From Dicaeum eximium (taxonomy: Eukaryota; Chordata; Aves; Passeriformes; Dicaeidae): DNA of 64,000 bases. This document shows positions 41,286 through 54,980 of the stretch, one piece after another (positions within the stretch are counted from its first letter, which is position 1; each line of letters begins with the position of its first letter). The notes beneath the pieces were generated by a model. It searched no databases. It was given only the letters and a program-made list of their open reading frames with translations, and was not told the origin of the DNA. The stretch is taken from NCBI GenBank assembly GCA_013396995.1, contig VWZP01007940.1, positions 1,969,431-2,033,430 of the forward strand, written 5' to 3'. The translations under genes and the position numbers were made by a program.

Positions 41286-41338
41286 AAGTGTCCTTTAAAT
41301 TATTTTAAAATTTTTAAGTGTCCTTTTAAATTATTTTA
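41286..41338 (+). repeat. 30-bp tandem duplication
   Basis: AAGTGTCCTTTAAATTATTT at 41286 recurs at 41316 with one extra T, giving two adjacent AT-rich copies. Confidence 0.8.
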
Positions 41339-41603
41339 TTTCTGTTAATGTTTAGGTTTTCCCATGTAATTTATTGAAGAATAAGTAATGTGTAATACCA
41401 CGATAATATTCAAACAGGTACAAGATATTAATTCAGAATTATAATTTTCTTAAAAATGAAATTTAGTGTCAGCAGTAATCGGTACAACATATTACCAATT
41501 GTTGGTTCTAAACAAAGAAATTGTATTTTCTATGAAGCAGATTTTCAATATTTATGGGGTTTTGAACTTGAAAAATGCCACAGTGAAATACTGACTTTTT
41601 GAA

Positions 41604-42327
41604 AGTCATGGAGTCACAGAGCAGCTAAGATTGTAAGGCATGTTTGGAATCATCTAGTCCAAACTCCATGCTCAAAGCAGGGTAAGCTCGATCTTCCTCG
41701 GGAGTATGTCCTGTCAGATTTGAAATAGCTCCAAAGGTAAAGACTCCACAATCTCACTGGACAAACTATTCAAGTGTTTGACCACCCACTCAGTAAAAGA
41801 TTTGTTCCTATATTTAAAGGAAATTTCTTGTGTATTACATTGTGCCTATTGTCTCTTGTCATGTAACCGAGCACCACTGTAAAGAAACTGGGCCTGTCTC
41901 CCTCACTTCTTCCCAACAAGTATTTATATACATTAATAAAGTCTGTGCTGAGCCTTCTCTTCTCCAGGCTGAACAATCTCAGCTCTCTCAGCGTCTCTTC
42001 ATAAGAAAAACACCCTAATTCCCTACTCAACTTTCTGGCTATATCCTGGACTCCCCTGCAGTAGTTCTGTACCTCTCTTCACGTGGGGAGCCCAGACCCT
42101 GACACAGAAGTACAGATGTATCTCACCGAGGCAGAGGAGAGAGGAAGGGTCATCTCCCTTGATCTCCAGGTGATGCTCTTCCAAATGGAGCCCAGGCTGC
42201 TGATGACCTTTGCTGCAAGGGCACATTTCTGGATCCTGGTCAGCTTGCTGCTCAAAAGGACCCCAGGGTCACTCTGCAAAACTGCTGTCCAGCCAGCTGG
42301 GCCCCAGCATGTACTGGTGTAAGGGAG
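41604..42327 (-). mobile_element. CR1 LINE fragment with ORF2 C-terminal remnant
   Basis: The element is reversed: its 3' end lies at 41604 and the sequence runs into coding DNA toward 42327. On the minus strand it encodes the recognisable C-terminal tail of the CR1 reverse transcriptase polyprotein, including LRELRLFSLEKRRLSTDFIN and the VYKYLLG motif, then a degraded LNIGTNL segment. Further upstream on the minus strand, the frames contain stops and shifts. About 720 bp remain of a much longer element, so it is 5'-truncated and dead. Confidence 0.92.
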
Positions 42328-44281
42328 CATTGTATTATAAAATGTTTCCTAGAAGAATTAAGGACATTGGAGGATTTGTGAAAGGAAACGCTTATCAAAA
42401 CTTATGAAGTTTAAACAATAAGTAAAAATTTAAGAGTGCAGGCTTATGAATGAGTAAGACATTTTTTATTTGTTGCCTTGAGTCTGTAATATTAGCACCA
42501 GCATTTAAATAATACAGCCATTTCCAAAGCATGTTGAGACTCTTGTAAATAGTCCCTGTATTTATTTCATACAGTTCTCAAGGGTAAGGTCATGGCTCCC
42601 AAGTGTTCTGAAGCAAGTAGGCCAGTTCCCCAGTCTGGGTCATGCTGATAGCTTATGAAAATTGACCTTGCCCACAAAATAAGAAGGGTCACTGTATCAA
42701 AACACCTTATTATTATATTGAAAGACTATTGCTTACAACAGTCTCAGGAAATAAATACTTTTCCAGGGCACCCAGAATTTAATATTATTTAAGGACCTTC
42801 AGAAACATGCTGATTACTTTTTTCATATTCTATTAGTTTCGAATATTTATGATTTCAAATCATGAAGAGGGAGTGGTTTTACTTAATTTTTTTTTCTTCC
42901 ACTCATAAATAAGTGAAAGATGACTCTCTAGAGAGGAAAGGGTTAACATTTCTAGACTAATTCACCTGCATCAGAAAAAGAGAGCTGTTGATGAACATTG
43001 AACTACTTTGGCTGAGAGAAAATAAGTGTTTGCAAATGTGAAATGATAAGCAAAGATAAGTAAAATGACAGATTAAGAGTACAGCATTGAGAAGAACCTT
43101 GATGAACAGTTAAGACAGCCCTTTCATCTAGTTTGTTCTGCTTAGAATAAAAGAGTTGTTAATTTGAGAAAGCAAATTTAAAATTAAACATTGTATAAAA
43201 TTGCTCATTAGTAATTTTGTGACAAGTTTGAGAAAAGGGTAGAAAACACATATAAAATGAAGAGTATCATTGCATGGTATTTGTCCAGGGGAAGTTTTAA
43301 ACAAAGAAAGCCAATGGAAAGAGATATAATTATATGTGGACTAAAAAATAGATTGTTACATTAATAATGCTTTATTCTGATAGTCCAAAATCTCAAATTA
43401 AATAAATAATTACTGATGAAAATTTTTCTGTATAAATGTTATAGTATCCATCTTCTTTCTCTTGTTTTTGCACTTACCTTTCCAACAGCCATCTCAGTTC
43501 TATACTCAAAACATTTCTGGATGTTTCTTTTTACCTGATTTTATCCAGAGACAAAATTATTTTGATAGGTGAGTGACATAAAATGCCACTTTCCTGTTAA
43601 TTTCTCTGCAATGTGTTTGGAGATGGCTGTTTGAAATTTTGGGAGATAATAAGAGAATTCAATGATTCATGGCCAAGGACTAAGAGAGAATTTTTGTGCA
43701 ATGGCAGTGGAAAATCAGCAGAACTTCCAAAGCTGATTCGTCTGGGTTTATGGTTTACATCTTTTACTTTCTGATCTCATGACTGATATAATTTTTCTTA
43801 TTTCTTAACCTGCGTCTAAATATCTGTCAGGGAAACTTAACTGATTAATATCACAGTACTCTTGAAACAAGTGTCTACAATTCACAATGCAATTTATGCA
43901 CTGATTTATTCACTGTTTGGGTCATCTTGAGAATGTTCCATTAGAATAATATGATGGAAATGGGGTTAACTGAATTAATGGGATACATAATCCCATAACA
44001 ACCGAAGCATTTCTCCTTTAGGTCAACTATCAGTGTGAAATGGTGGCAGAGTACATATTGACTGGTTATGGGCATTCCCAGGTTTCTTTAGATCAGTATT
44101 TATTATTATCACAAGAAAGAGGATGGTCATCCTTTCCTTCATGTAATACACAGCATCCTTAGAACAGAAATCAAAATTATCTAAGTGATTTTTGTAAATG
44201 CAGAACCTCAAATAATAATTCCAACTGTATTTCTATCTAAAGGTTGAAGTCATAAAGAAGAGCCATGTGGAAAACCAAATA

Positions 44282-44296
44282 TCTCTCTCTCTCTCT

Positions 44297-44322
<26 letters not shown>
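44282..44322 (+). repeat. (TC)n(TA)n compound microsatellite
   Basis: About seven TC units pass directly into about thirteen TA units. Confidence 0.95.
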
Positions 44323-44327
<5 letters not shown>

Positions 44328-47099
44328 ATACAATTTGTCTTTGAGGTATCTTTTGCAAAAATATACTTGAAGAAAATCTGAGTAAAAGTGGTCCTCCCAG
44401 TTTCAGCTAAACGATGCAGGAATGTTCTTAAAGAAGGATAAACAGCATGTCAGAAAACCCACTTTATTAATATTATGGAAAGTTGTTTAGTAATTTTAAT
44501 TTCTTTTCTTAGTACACAGTTTCAAGGCCCATCTATTATTTTTCAAATTAAATGCTGAAATTATAAAATATTATGCATTTTCAAACCTGTTCTTAAAAAC
44601 TTTTCTTAAAATTCTTAAAAACTCAATTTATTTTGAGTATATCCAGAAAAAAAATTCTTTTAAATCTAAACTTTATTTTCTAGTAGTTGTCACCTAAAGG
44701 AAGCACAACTGTGTACCAACAATATCTTAGTACAGAGTCATTCAAAAATAAATTTACAAATAAATTCTTTACCAACATTAAAGTTAATTTCCCCTCTCAT
44801 TATCTCAACAATCTTGTCAATTGTTTAGTTTTGCAGATATTTTCCCAACTTAGCTTTCTGCAATAGATATTGACTTTTTCTAGCAATTTCCATTACAGTA
44901 GTTTTATTGCATAAAGCATCAACTGACACAAATATTTCAGCACTTTGAGAGACTGAAGTTCTTAGTAACACTGCAGTGCTTTTTAGTTTCTCAAGGGGTA
45001 ATTTATCATATATTTGCACATAAATATATATAACATTTCTGTGTGTCATATTAGAACAGTTACCAGAAAGGATTATCCTGGCAGTATTCACTATCGCATG
45101 TTTGTAAGTGTAGTCATTATCCTTGATGGTGTAAAGAGCAGAACATGTCAACCTCACTTAGTTCCTTTCACTTCAAGAATCTCAGCACAGACATGATTCT
45201 GAGGGAAAGACGTAGCAAGCTGTGCGTGCATGACACATTTTCAAGAGCAGCAGTTACACTTTCAGTAACTCTCTATTGACACTGTGGAAGACGTACTGAA
45301 AAACAGTCACAAAGATGTAAGGCACTGAAGCCTCAGATGTTGCTTGTATTTTTCTTTCTGATGAAGCAACTACCAAAAGTACTGATTTGGAGAGGGTAGT
45401 ACAAAAGATGACGTTTTGATATCAAAGGATTCATCATCAGGTGAGCCATATACAATAAAAGGTGCCAATGAAGTGATGCTATTGTAGTGGTAAGGTGAAG
45501 ACTTACCAAATCCTTTTAAAAATCTCTGCATTTTGACTTCTGAAGAGGGTTTCTACCACAGTTCTTTCTTTTGTGAACACGTTTGCTGCAATGAGAGACT
45601 AAAGAGTAGGGTTTTGAAGTGCAAGTGCTAATGTGCAGGCTTAATATTTGGTGTGAAGATCTGAGTGAGAGATATAAAATGCCTTTTCTTTCAGGTGATG
45701 GCAATCGGATCTGTGGCACTGAGTTCTGTGGAGGTTGAATTTTCAGCTAGAGCAGATTCTCATGACAGAGATCAATAAAAAAGAATGGAAAGGGATGGAA
45801 GATATTCTGCAAACTGAATAAATGAATAGTGACCTGTCAAGGTCAAAGAGGGAAGTCCTTTAACAGTTTCCACATGATGTGGTTTTGGTATAACTCTGCT
45901 GGAAGCAAAGCCCAAGTTATTCACAGCTGTGTATGTTCAAAAACCTTATCTTACTGAAGATACTGCAGTGCGGTGGAATTGACATTTGGGATACAACAAC
46001 ATTTAGGAATTTATTTCTTTCTCAGCAAGACTTAAAATATAGACTGTGAAGAGGGTTATTTAAGGCACCAATTCATTTCAAGCACATGAAAGATTGCTTT
46101 TGGGGGTACATGTGTGGCCTCTTAGAAATTTAAGAACAGATCAACAGTGTCAGAATGAAATACTGTTTTCCCATAACATCAGAGACAGCAAAAGCTTCCT
46201 ATAGGATTGTCCTGAAGGCTGATTGATTGTCAGTGAGTGCTGAGAAAGATTAATTCTCAAAGTCTGTTGGGTCTCAGTGGAAGTTTATGACTGTAACTGC
46301 TTAGATTCATCACTTACTCTAAATTGCAAAGTGTGCAGAGGGTTGATATCTTCTGTTTGCAAAAGGACTATTCCTTTGGAAACCTCAGTGTATGCTGCAG
46401 GCTCTGACTTCTTGCTTCAGGAAACAGCAGCAGAAGGTGCTGGCAGCAAAGAGCTGAATTCTAAGGTTTTACTCTCATAAATAAAGAATTGTTTATTAGC
46501 TACCCTTCTGGATGCATCCCTACAAGACATTGGATTTTGCTGGATGACACAGAATGGAACTGAGACTTGTTGAAGTCTCAATGCGAAGGCTTTGTAGTGT
46601 CCACAAGCCTTTTAGCAATGACCAAAAGGGCCACAGTTGTTGAGTGCCTGAATTTGAAGCTAGATATATTTGTTCAAAGACTGTGGCTTCCCAGCCCTGG
46701 ACAGATGTCTATGTGTGTATGTTTCTTTAAAGTGTTGTCTGCTCAGAAGGAAAGAGGTTAAGTCACTTGAGTAGGGCATACTGAAGGCATACTTAACCCA
46801 ATTGCTTAAAGGGATGATTCCCAGTGCCCAAATTATCTGATGATTTTTTTGCTCAGATGTGCCCCACACTTTAAATTAAAGACCTAAGTGAGCCCTCCCA
46901 GTTGCCTCTTAAGACTGGGAAAAATTTGGAAAGTGTGAGCATTGAGAGCTACAATAAAACTCCAGTGTTTCACAGTGAAATACTACTGGAATGGATTACT
47001 GTCATTTTAGACTTTGTTTCATGTGTGCAGGCCACATGCAACAGGGGTGAAGGTAGATGTTCCAAAGTAATTTTGCCCTTCTTGGGGAGTCCAGTGTCG

Positions 47100-47180
47100 G
47101 AAGGAAGGCAGGGAAGGAAGGGAAGGAAGGGAGGAAGTAAGGGAGGGAGGAAGGGAAGGAGGGAGGACGGAAGGAAGGAA
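47100..47180 (+). repeat. (GGAA/GGGA)n purine tract
   Basis: An interrupted GGAA/GGGA array sits about 125 bp before the LTR-like block. The Pro-Ser-Phe-rich minus-strand frames across it are artefacts. Confidence 0.93.
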
Positions 47181-47304
47181 TATATATCCATATACAAATG
47201 ATTGCCAGAGGACCTTGTGCCACACTTGTGGCAAGTGATTCATTAGTAAATAAAGTGAACAATGGTCCCAAGATGTAAACCATGCTCAGAGATTGCAAGA
47301 CTCC

Positions 47305-47965
47305 TGTTATGATCCAATTATTGAGAGATATCTCTGGTCAAATTAAGGTGCAAAAAGACCATATGCCCAAGTCAATATTATGGATCTTATTTAACAATAT
47401 AATGTGAGGTAGAAAGATAAAATAAAATAGAAGAAGGAAGGGGAGAAGGGGAGAGAGAGATAGATAAATCGAGAAGAAGATAGTCACCCCCCGTGGATCC
47501 AGTGGCATCCTCTTGGTCCTTCTTCACCCATGCCTTTTCAGTGGTGGGGTCCAAAGATCATTCAGAACTTTTCAATATCTCTACATTTTAGCAAGCAAAG
47601 AAACTAATGCTCATTGGCAATACAGTTCTCCTTTTCTATTGCTTAAATCACTCCCTCGCTTCTAATGCTAATGAGAGTTCACATGCTCAGTCTTTCCTTT
47701 CTTTTGAGCCAGTGAGTTTTTTGAGTTGGTGAATCATGATCTCCCCCTGCCAGGATTATCTTTTACCCAATCAGAGCTGATTCAGCACAGTTGCTGCTTT
47801 GGCTTTCCTTGTAGTCCATAAATTCTGTATTCTTTGTGTCCAATATCAGTGATGTCTTCTTCTCTTTCAGTTTTTTTAACTTCCCCCTGCATCTTAGGTA
47901 ACACCTGGAAAATAGCATGACCTTTATCTTATCCCAAGTTCCTGCTGTGGGGGCCTTCTCTTACA
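47305..47965 (+). mobile_element. LTR-like block, probable solo LTR of an endogenous retrovirus
   Basis: The block begins TGTTATGATCC and ends CTCTTACA, giving TGT...ACA ends 661 bp apart, a usual LTR length. It is richer in G+C than the intron around it. In + orientation it carries a CCAAT box in ACCCAATCAGAG (about 47766) and a weak TATA-like CCATAAATTC about 50 bp further on, the order expected in an LTR U3 region. No polypurine tract, primer-binding site or retroviral gene was found alongside it, and the flanks show no clear target duplication. The family name and orientation are uncertain; the non-intronic composition may extend right to about 48310. Confidence 0.5.
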
Positions 47966-49383
47966 GTCCAAGTTCTGGGTATTCATGGAAGGATGTTAGG
48001 GTGGGCCTAGGTGTTCATTGGTGGTCACAGATGCCATCTGTCCCATAACTTGGGGTGGTTTTTGTTTGACCAGTGCTATGGGTACAAGCAGTTGCTTCCT
48101 TACACAGTTTGCCATAGGAAATATTTTTGCCTGGATGCATTAACCAGGATGACCTAACCAGATCTCTGTGAGGCCTGGGGTTAGCACCATCCCATTGCTC
48201 CATTCTGTGCTTGTCTGATGGCAAAGTCTTTCTGTGGCCTGAACAGCATTCAAGACAGGCACTGTGCTCTTTAACTCCTTGTAATTCCAAAAAGAGATGC
48301 AAGGCAAAGTACATAGAAAAAGAACAGTAAGACACTAAATTGCTTAGGTGGACATATCTATATCTCAGACAGACACATGTAAATGTACTTATATACAATA
48401 GCTTGAAGTTAAACACCAAGCATAGTAGAGGACCTTTTTCACTTCCATGGGTAGAGTTAGGCAATATAGTTTGCATATTTTTAAAGGTCATGATAACTGA
48501 AGGAGTTACAGTCAAAGAAGTGGGATATCATCTCGAAAATTATATTTGTTCAGCTTTCAAGCAAATACTAATTTTATATTCTGTTCTTATATCTCCTTGG
48601 CCTCTACAGGACCTTAAGTATTTTACTTACCAAGTTTAACAATTTTAATGGTCTTTAATTGGAATCTGAAATAAATCTTTACAAAAACGAGGTGGTTTTA
48701 ATTTTTTTTGCCCCTAAGGAAAACAAACTAAAACTGAATGTAGGAGGTGCAAAGTAGAGGAAGATACTAATGGGAATTTAAGTTCTGCTAAACAAAGTTA
48801 TGAATCAGTTGAAAATTAAATTAAATTAATTGTTCTTCCTGACCAAAATGACTCTTTGCAGGAATTTTAAAGCTTTCTGTTTCAAGCACAGCTTAGGCAT
48901 ACTAAAAATGGTATGTTAAACTTTTGAGGCAAAGCACTAAAAAGTATTTCTTATTTACTGTCACATGTCAGGAGTAGTGTTTTCCTGCTTCCACTACCCA
49001 GGTACCTGCTGTATATAGGATAACATGCTTAGCTCATGTATATTAAAAGATTTTTATTGTTTCCTTGTCTATGTGTCAATAGTTCTCAGCATTGCAGAGA
49101 GTATTCATACTTAATCTGCTATGAGTGCTTCACAAATACCACTTTCAAAACAGTGTGGGTGTTTCACTTCATGTATTTCCAAGTCCATCCATCTAATTGC
49201 TTTCAAGTGCTTTACTCTTACGCAAATATTTCCCAAGTCTACTCATAAACTAATGCAAATATGAGCAGGGACAGGTAGCTGAATATTTTTTCCTCCCCTT
49301 CTGTCAAGTAAATGGAAGCTACACTTCTAATGGTATTGAGTGCTTTGAGGTAGCATGGTAAATGCAAAACACTGAGACTGTAT

Positions 49384-49522
49384 GAATCACAGAACCACAG
49401 AATCTCCTGAGCTGGAAAGGACCCACATGGATTGAGTCAACTCTTGGCCCTGCAGAGAACCCCAAGAATCACACCATGTGCCTGAGAGCATTGTCCAATT
49501 CTCCTTGAATTCTGGCAGGCTA
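49384..49522 (-). mobile_element. CR1 LINE, short 3' end fragment
   Basis: The + strand reads AATCACAGAACCACAGAATC, then GAGCTGGAAAGGACCCAC, then CAACTCTTGGCCCTGCA and CCTGAGAGCATTGTCCAA. This is the usual reversed 3' untranslated end of an avian CR1 subfamily. About 140 bp remain and none is coding. Confidence 0.9.
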
Positions 49523-52500
49523 GCTTTACCTAAATAACTTAATGAAAACTATCTAGTTTTGATACAAGAGTGAATAATATTATTTGACTTCTCCACTTTC
49601 TTTTTGCACATTGATATTCGAGTCCAAGCCATTTATCAATTTGATGAGAACTGATAAATGAGACTGAGGGGTCAGTATGGTTCTGCTAGTTATGGAGGTA
49701 GGTTTCCTGACACTGCTCTTCTCAGTATCTGATAAAACTATTTTTAAATGGTAGATTTTAATTTTTATTCTAGTTATCCCAGTAGCAGTAGTCTGCCATT
49801 TTGAAAATAATTTCTAAAATAGATAATTATCTCTGTAAGTACAAAGTGAAATAAAATCTATCAGTTGTCAGGAATATTTAGAAGGAACATAGTCTAAATT
49901 ATGGGCATACTTCCAGCAGGTGTAAAATCACCAACAGGATACATTTTGCTGCCTTTATGAATAACAGCTATAGCTCTCTTGGGTGGCTTTCATTTAGAGT
50001 TTGTATCTGATTATGCATTGTACTTAAAACAACATCATGCTTCAAAATAGTAGAAGAAACTCAGAAATAGTTAAATCTGAACTCTCCAGTTCCTTTCAGT
50101 TAAATTTATCTTTTGGTTTTAGAATTTTATCTGCTTGTCACAAAAAGATAGTCCAAGAGGGAAAGAACTGATAAAACTGAAATAATTTATATTCAAAGCC
50201 ACCACTCAGGAAAAGTAGAGTCTGCTTCATCACAGTACATTCATTCACTCAAGGAACTAAAAAACATAATATAAAAGAGAGCTTTACAAATGTTTGACCT
50301 ATACCTTATTTGAAATTATAAATGTGTAAATAGCCAATAGTTACAGCAGCAATTCAAAGGCTGATTCTCCTTAGGCGCTTTTTTTTTTCCTTTGCTTCAT
50401 TTTTATTTTTTTTCCTTAAATCAGATGCAGATGACCTTTTAAATATCCTGTATACACAGATAGCAAGGAAGATCTGGGAGTAATACTGTGGAAAAATTGG
50501 TGACTTGCAACAAAATACCCATGAGGGAGAGAGTTCTAAGTAGTTAAAAGTTGATGTTTACCCTTTTAAAATGTCTTCCTGCTGGAAGGTTTTACTTATA
50601 TTTATAAGAGTGTTGTTGTCTTTGAAGATAATTAAAAATAAGCTGAAGCAAAAAGACTGTAATGGTAAGTTCTTCCAAAGTCTCTAATACCTTTTGGTTT
50701 GTGGCAGTAAGTATTTGAAGTCCCTGAAGACAGAGTAGGATTTGCTTGCAGGAGTAAACAAACATCATTGTCCAACTCATCAGTGTTACTTTCTCGAACA
50801 ATTATTTCTATTTCCTGAGTTTTTTCAATAGCTATTTACTTCAGAGCATTAAAGGAGGACAGGACCACTGAGGGAAAAAATTTTCCTTTAATTTTACAAT
50901 ATTTTGGTCTGTAGCAATTTAAAATATATAACCCTAGATGAGTTCCTAATCCCTTCAAGCCTGAGAACAGAAGCTGTCTTGTTTTGGTTTCAAAGACTGA
51001 ATTCACAGACCATCCAAATGCCTGAAAGGCAGGTACGAAGGTATCTTACACATCTGAAAACATTTCAGAGCTTAGAAAATTATTAGTGAATAGTTAGGCT
51101 TGGTATACTAAAAAAGCATGCATAAATAGATTTATGCAAAGAGCTAGGTGGAAAATATGCACATAACAAAGAAAGATAATATCCTGGGATATTCATGGTA
51201 TTGAAGTTTTTAAAACTAAGAAGTTGCAAGGGTTGCTGCCTGCACTGTAGACTCAGATGACTGGGCATGCAAAATTTGAGTGGGAAAAGATTCTTCATGC
51301 TTGCAAGAACATGTAACAGCTGAAGAAAACCTTGGTGCTCAACAGCAATTCTGTTGATCTCTTCTGTTCCCCTTATCAAGGCTGAAGAAAAGCCTTGCTT
51401 CTTCATATTGGCTGTGCCTTTCTTCTGTTTCCTAGATCTGTGGTCTACAATCCAGTTATGCTATCTGGGTTTAGAATTATTGTCTTACACACAATGCAGA
51501 CATATACCAAATCAACTTTTCTGGTGACATTTTATTTAGGCAGTAGTGTAGATGCTCTCCCTGCCTCTGAAATGGTATTCCTTCAATCCTGCCCTTCCTT
51601 TTAACTTGCCTAAGTATGTACCTCAAAGCAGTTGTGGGGGGAAGATATAAGCAAATTAAGTTACTCTTGGAGTAAAGTTAGGAGTAATCATACTGTCCTT
51701 CACTGCCGATGTTTTAGTGATCTGAGGTCTTTTTGAGGTTCTGGTTGGGATTTTTTTTTTTTTTGAGAATGTTTGTCCTTTCTTAATAATTTTCAAGCAA
51801 ATGACATTTATTAAAACAACAGGAAACAGAGGTTGGAACGATGATTTGGAATATTTCTGGGTGAAACTGGTGGCAAAAGGAAGCACAAAGACAAAAAAAA
51901 CCATAAAAAACCTACTTTGCAGAAAACTTTGGAAGACTGCATGGTATGTTAGAGATTATCATATGGCATATTTGTCTCTTCCACATTCAAGAACAGCTGA
52001 CAAAAGACGCAACTACTCTTTCCGACCATTTGGTTTAGAAACTGGTTTATGTTACAAAAGTGCTTTTCTTGGTTTTATTCCTAAAGTGTTTTAATAGTTT
52101 TCTTAGTAATTATATGTAATTTAGAAGTACATATGTTACAATATAGGGATTAATAGAATAAATTACACTTGATATGCAGAAACATGAAGTAGTAATACAG
52201 ATTTCTTCTTTCTATATTAAGAACTCCATCTTCTAATGACAGCATTTGTATATCCATTTTGATGTATGACATTTATTGTGAAGTATGCATAAATCCAAAT
52301 TTCTGAGTCTCCATGCTGATGATTGTAAATTCAATTATAATGGTATCTTTAGGAATTAGAAATATTTAAGAAATATTATTTTAGAGTGAACATAATAATT
52401 AACAACTATTACTACCTAGGCAATCTTGGATACAAATTATCTATCTTAATACTAAATTATTAAAATGACATTGATATTTTAAGTTTTGCCAGTGAGAAGA

Positions 52501-54347
52501 TTGATTAATGCAACTGTGTGAGAGGTGACATAAATAGGGAGAGAAAAAGAGAGTTCTATTTTTTGAATTTTGTTTTAACGAGTAGGAATTTAAAGAAATG
52601 TCATGAAAATCCATTTTGAGAAAGGAAACAGGAAAGATAGATAGAGTAAGGCAGTGTTCCAAGCCATGATACTAAAATTCAAGAAAAGTTTTAATGAAGT
52701 AAAAGTACTTGTAAAAAGTGAAATTAATTATGCAAGTAGAATATACAAGCCTTAGGAGAGGCCACCTGGGTAGAGCCATACAGCAAATAAATACATCTAT
52801 GAGGAGACAGAAAAAACCTATACCTTTTTAAAATTTATATAATTTTTAAAATTTAAATCCTTTAAAGAAGGCTTCATTCCTTTTGTACTTTTAAAATACC
52901 TGTCCCTTGTAAGAACTACTGTGCAGAAATACAGCCACATTTCTACACACTGTTGCTACTGAAGATGCCAGAGGGCTTATAAACACCTCTAGACATCAGC
53001 AAGATGTCTTAGGTCATTCGAAAAGGATAATGAGACTGCTATATAAATAATACAGTTGGAATATAAGGAAACTGCTTAATTATCTATTTAGTTAGGTCAG
53101 GTTATGTGACAGACCATTCTCTATGTGTCAGGAGTGGCATGTTGTCTACTAAAAGCCAAGTAAAATAAATAGAATATCTAGAGGACTGCTGATGGCTGTG
53201 ACACTGGAGAGAGCTGCATAGGATTAATCAAGGCTTGTAATTTAAGAATAATGGAAGAGATTTCAGTAATACTGATGTATTTCCTAGGAAAGGATAATAC
53301 ATGCTATAGAAAACAGTGTCATGAAAGGAATAAGGAATACTATTTCAAGTGCCAAGTAAAAGTCTGTGTATCAGGAAAGAGAATTAGGAAGTTTTCTAGG
53401 GATAGATAGAATTCTTTTTACTATCAAAAGAAGAAAGTAGGAGCAAATAATACACAAGGCAAGATCTAAAGCATCATGGAAATGAACTAATTCTGGGGAA
53501 AAAAAGAGAATGTTCTATAGACAAAACATAAAACCCCACACAAAGAAAATGAAACACCAGCAGCATAACAAATATAGTATACTTTATTGGTAATTAGGAA
53601 AAGGGAGATTAAGTAAAGGATGCTTTTGATGTCTTACAAATGTCAGCAAATGTCACAGAAGCATTATGGAAATACTGGCTAGGCCTACCTCTGATTAACA
53701 GAGTTCATATAAGTTAGAAAGATTTTTTCATCAGTGATGAAAAATTCAGTCCACAGAACACAATTTTTTTTTAAAACCAGCAATTAACATTGCAAGAGAG
53801 AGTAATTATTATGGAATATGGTTCTTAATTTGTTTCACTCAAGATCACGATGGGCTTTTTGTGCCCAGTAAAAGTATTTGAAGAATAGAGTTCACTGGGG
53901 CTGATGATGCTGTCTTTTTGAATACACCATAACATGCTATTCTCTGTATGATTTGCACCAAGATTTATACCCAAATCTGGTTATTTTGGTATTTTGCACT
54001 CTGATAGTGGAATAAAATATGCTGCTTTGGTAGAAAAAGTTTAAATTGTAATTATAGCTTTGTACACAGTATTAATATAAACATGATTAAATTCAATTAA
54101 ATTTCATTATGGGATTGTAATTCCCTTCATAATTGAGGTGCCTACAAGGTAACTACCAGGCACCATTGTGGATAAATCCCCAAACTATCTCCAAGAACTT
54201 ATAATGCTAGGATCCCACTCAAATGCCTGCATAGTAAAGCATGAGGTGTGGGTAATAAACACAATGAGTTAAAGACCTGCAAACAGCTGCAGTACTCTGA
54301 CTTTGTTGTGATTATGGATATTTGGTGGAATGACTTGCTTGACTGAA

Positions 54348-54980
54348 GCGTTGCAATGGAGGGCTACAGACTCTTTAGGAAGGATGGGAAGACAAAGAGA
54401 GGGAGTTGCCCTTTATGTGACAGCTGGAGTACATGGAGCTCTGCTTCAGGATGGGAGAGGAGCCAATGGGGAGTTTATGGATTAGGATTAAAGAGAGGAC
54501 AGGCAAAGGTGACATTATAATGGGTGCTTGCTATAGGCCACTTGGCCAAGAAGAACAAGTGGATGAGGCTCTCTAGAAACAGGCAGAAGTGGCCTCACAT
54601 TCACAGCAGGCCGAGAGAGGAGATCCTTCCTCTCCACTCAACGCTGGCAAGGCCGAGCCTGGAGTGCCATGCCCAGTTCTGGGCATCCCAGCACAAGAGA
54701 TGGACATGCTGGAGAGAGGACAGCAAAGAAGGCACTGGAGCATCTCACATATGAGGAAAGGCTGAGAGAGCAGCAGCTCTTTGCACCAGAGGAGAGAAGG
54801 CTCAGGGAGAGCTTATCAATGTGCAGGAACACCTGAGGGGAGGGTACAAAGAGAACAGAGTCAGGGTCTTCTGAGATGCCCAGTGACAGTACCAGAGGCA
54901 ATGGCACAAACCAAAAAGGAAGAAGTTCCTCTGAACATCAGGAAACACTTTTGTCCTGTGATGGTGACAGCACTGGCACA
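54348..54980 (+). mobile_element. CR1 LINE with internal deletion
   Basis: The first part (54355-54570) translates to remnants of the CR1 endonuclease domain: GYRLFRKDGKT, then a frame containing VLAIGHLAKK that corresponds to the conserved YRPP region. From about 54620 the sequence jumps to the ORF2 C-terminal region, with a minus-one shift and stops: LEYHAQFWAS-type, then HLTYEERLRELQLFAPEERR-like codons, ending near 54980 with an ISGNTF-type tail. The reverse transcriptase core in between is missing, so this copy carries a large internal deletion as well as frameshifts. Confidence 0.85.

Noticed and set aside
41770..42030. 86-codon minus-strand open frame taken as a possible host gene
   Set aside because: Its sequence is the C-terminal tail of CR1 ORF2, so it belongs to the LINE fragment.
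44825..45157. 110-codon minus-strand open frame
   Set aside because: No recognisable domain, no splice or promoter context, and the length is within chance for 64 kb read in six frames.
46902..47298. Several overlapping 74-99 codon open frames
   Set aside because: They cross the GGAA array and have repeat-like composition with no domain.
51083..51406. 107-codon minus-strand open frame
   Set aside because: No recognised family and it lies deep in intron 2; treated as chance.
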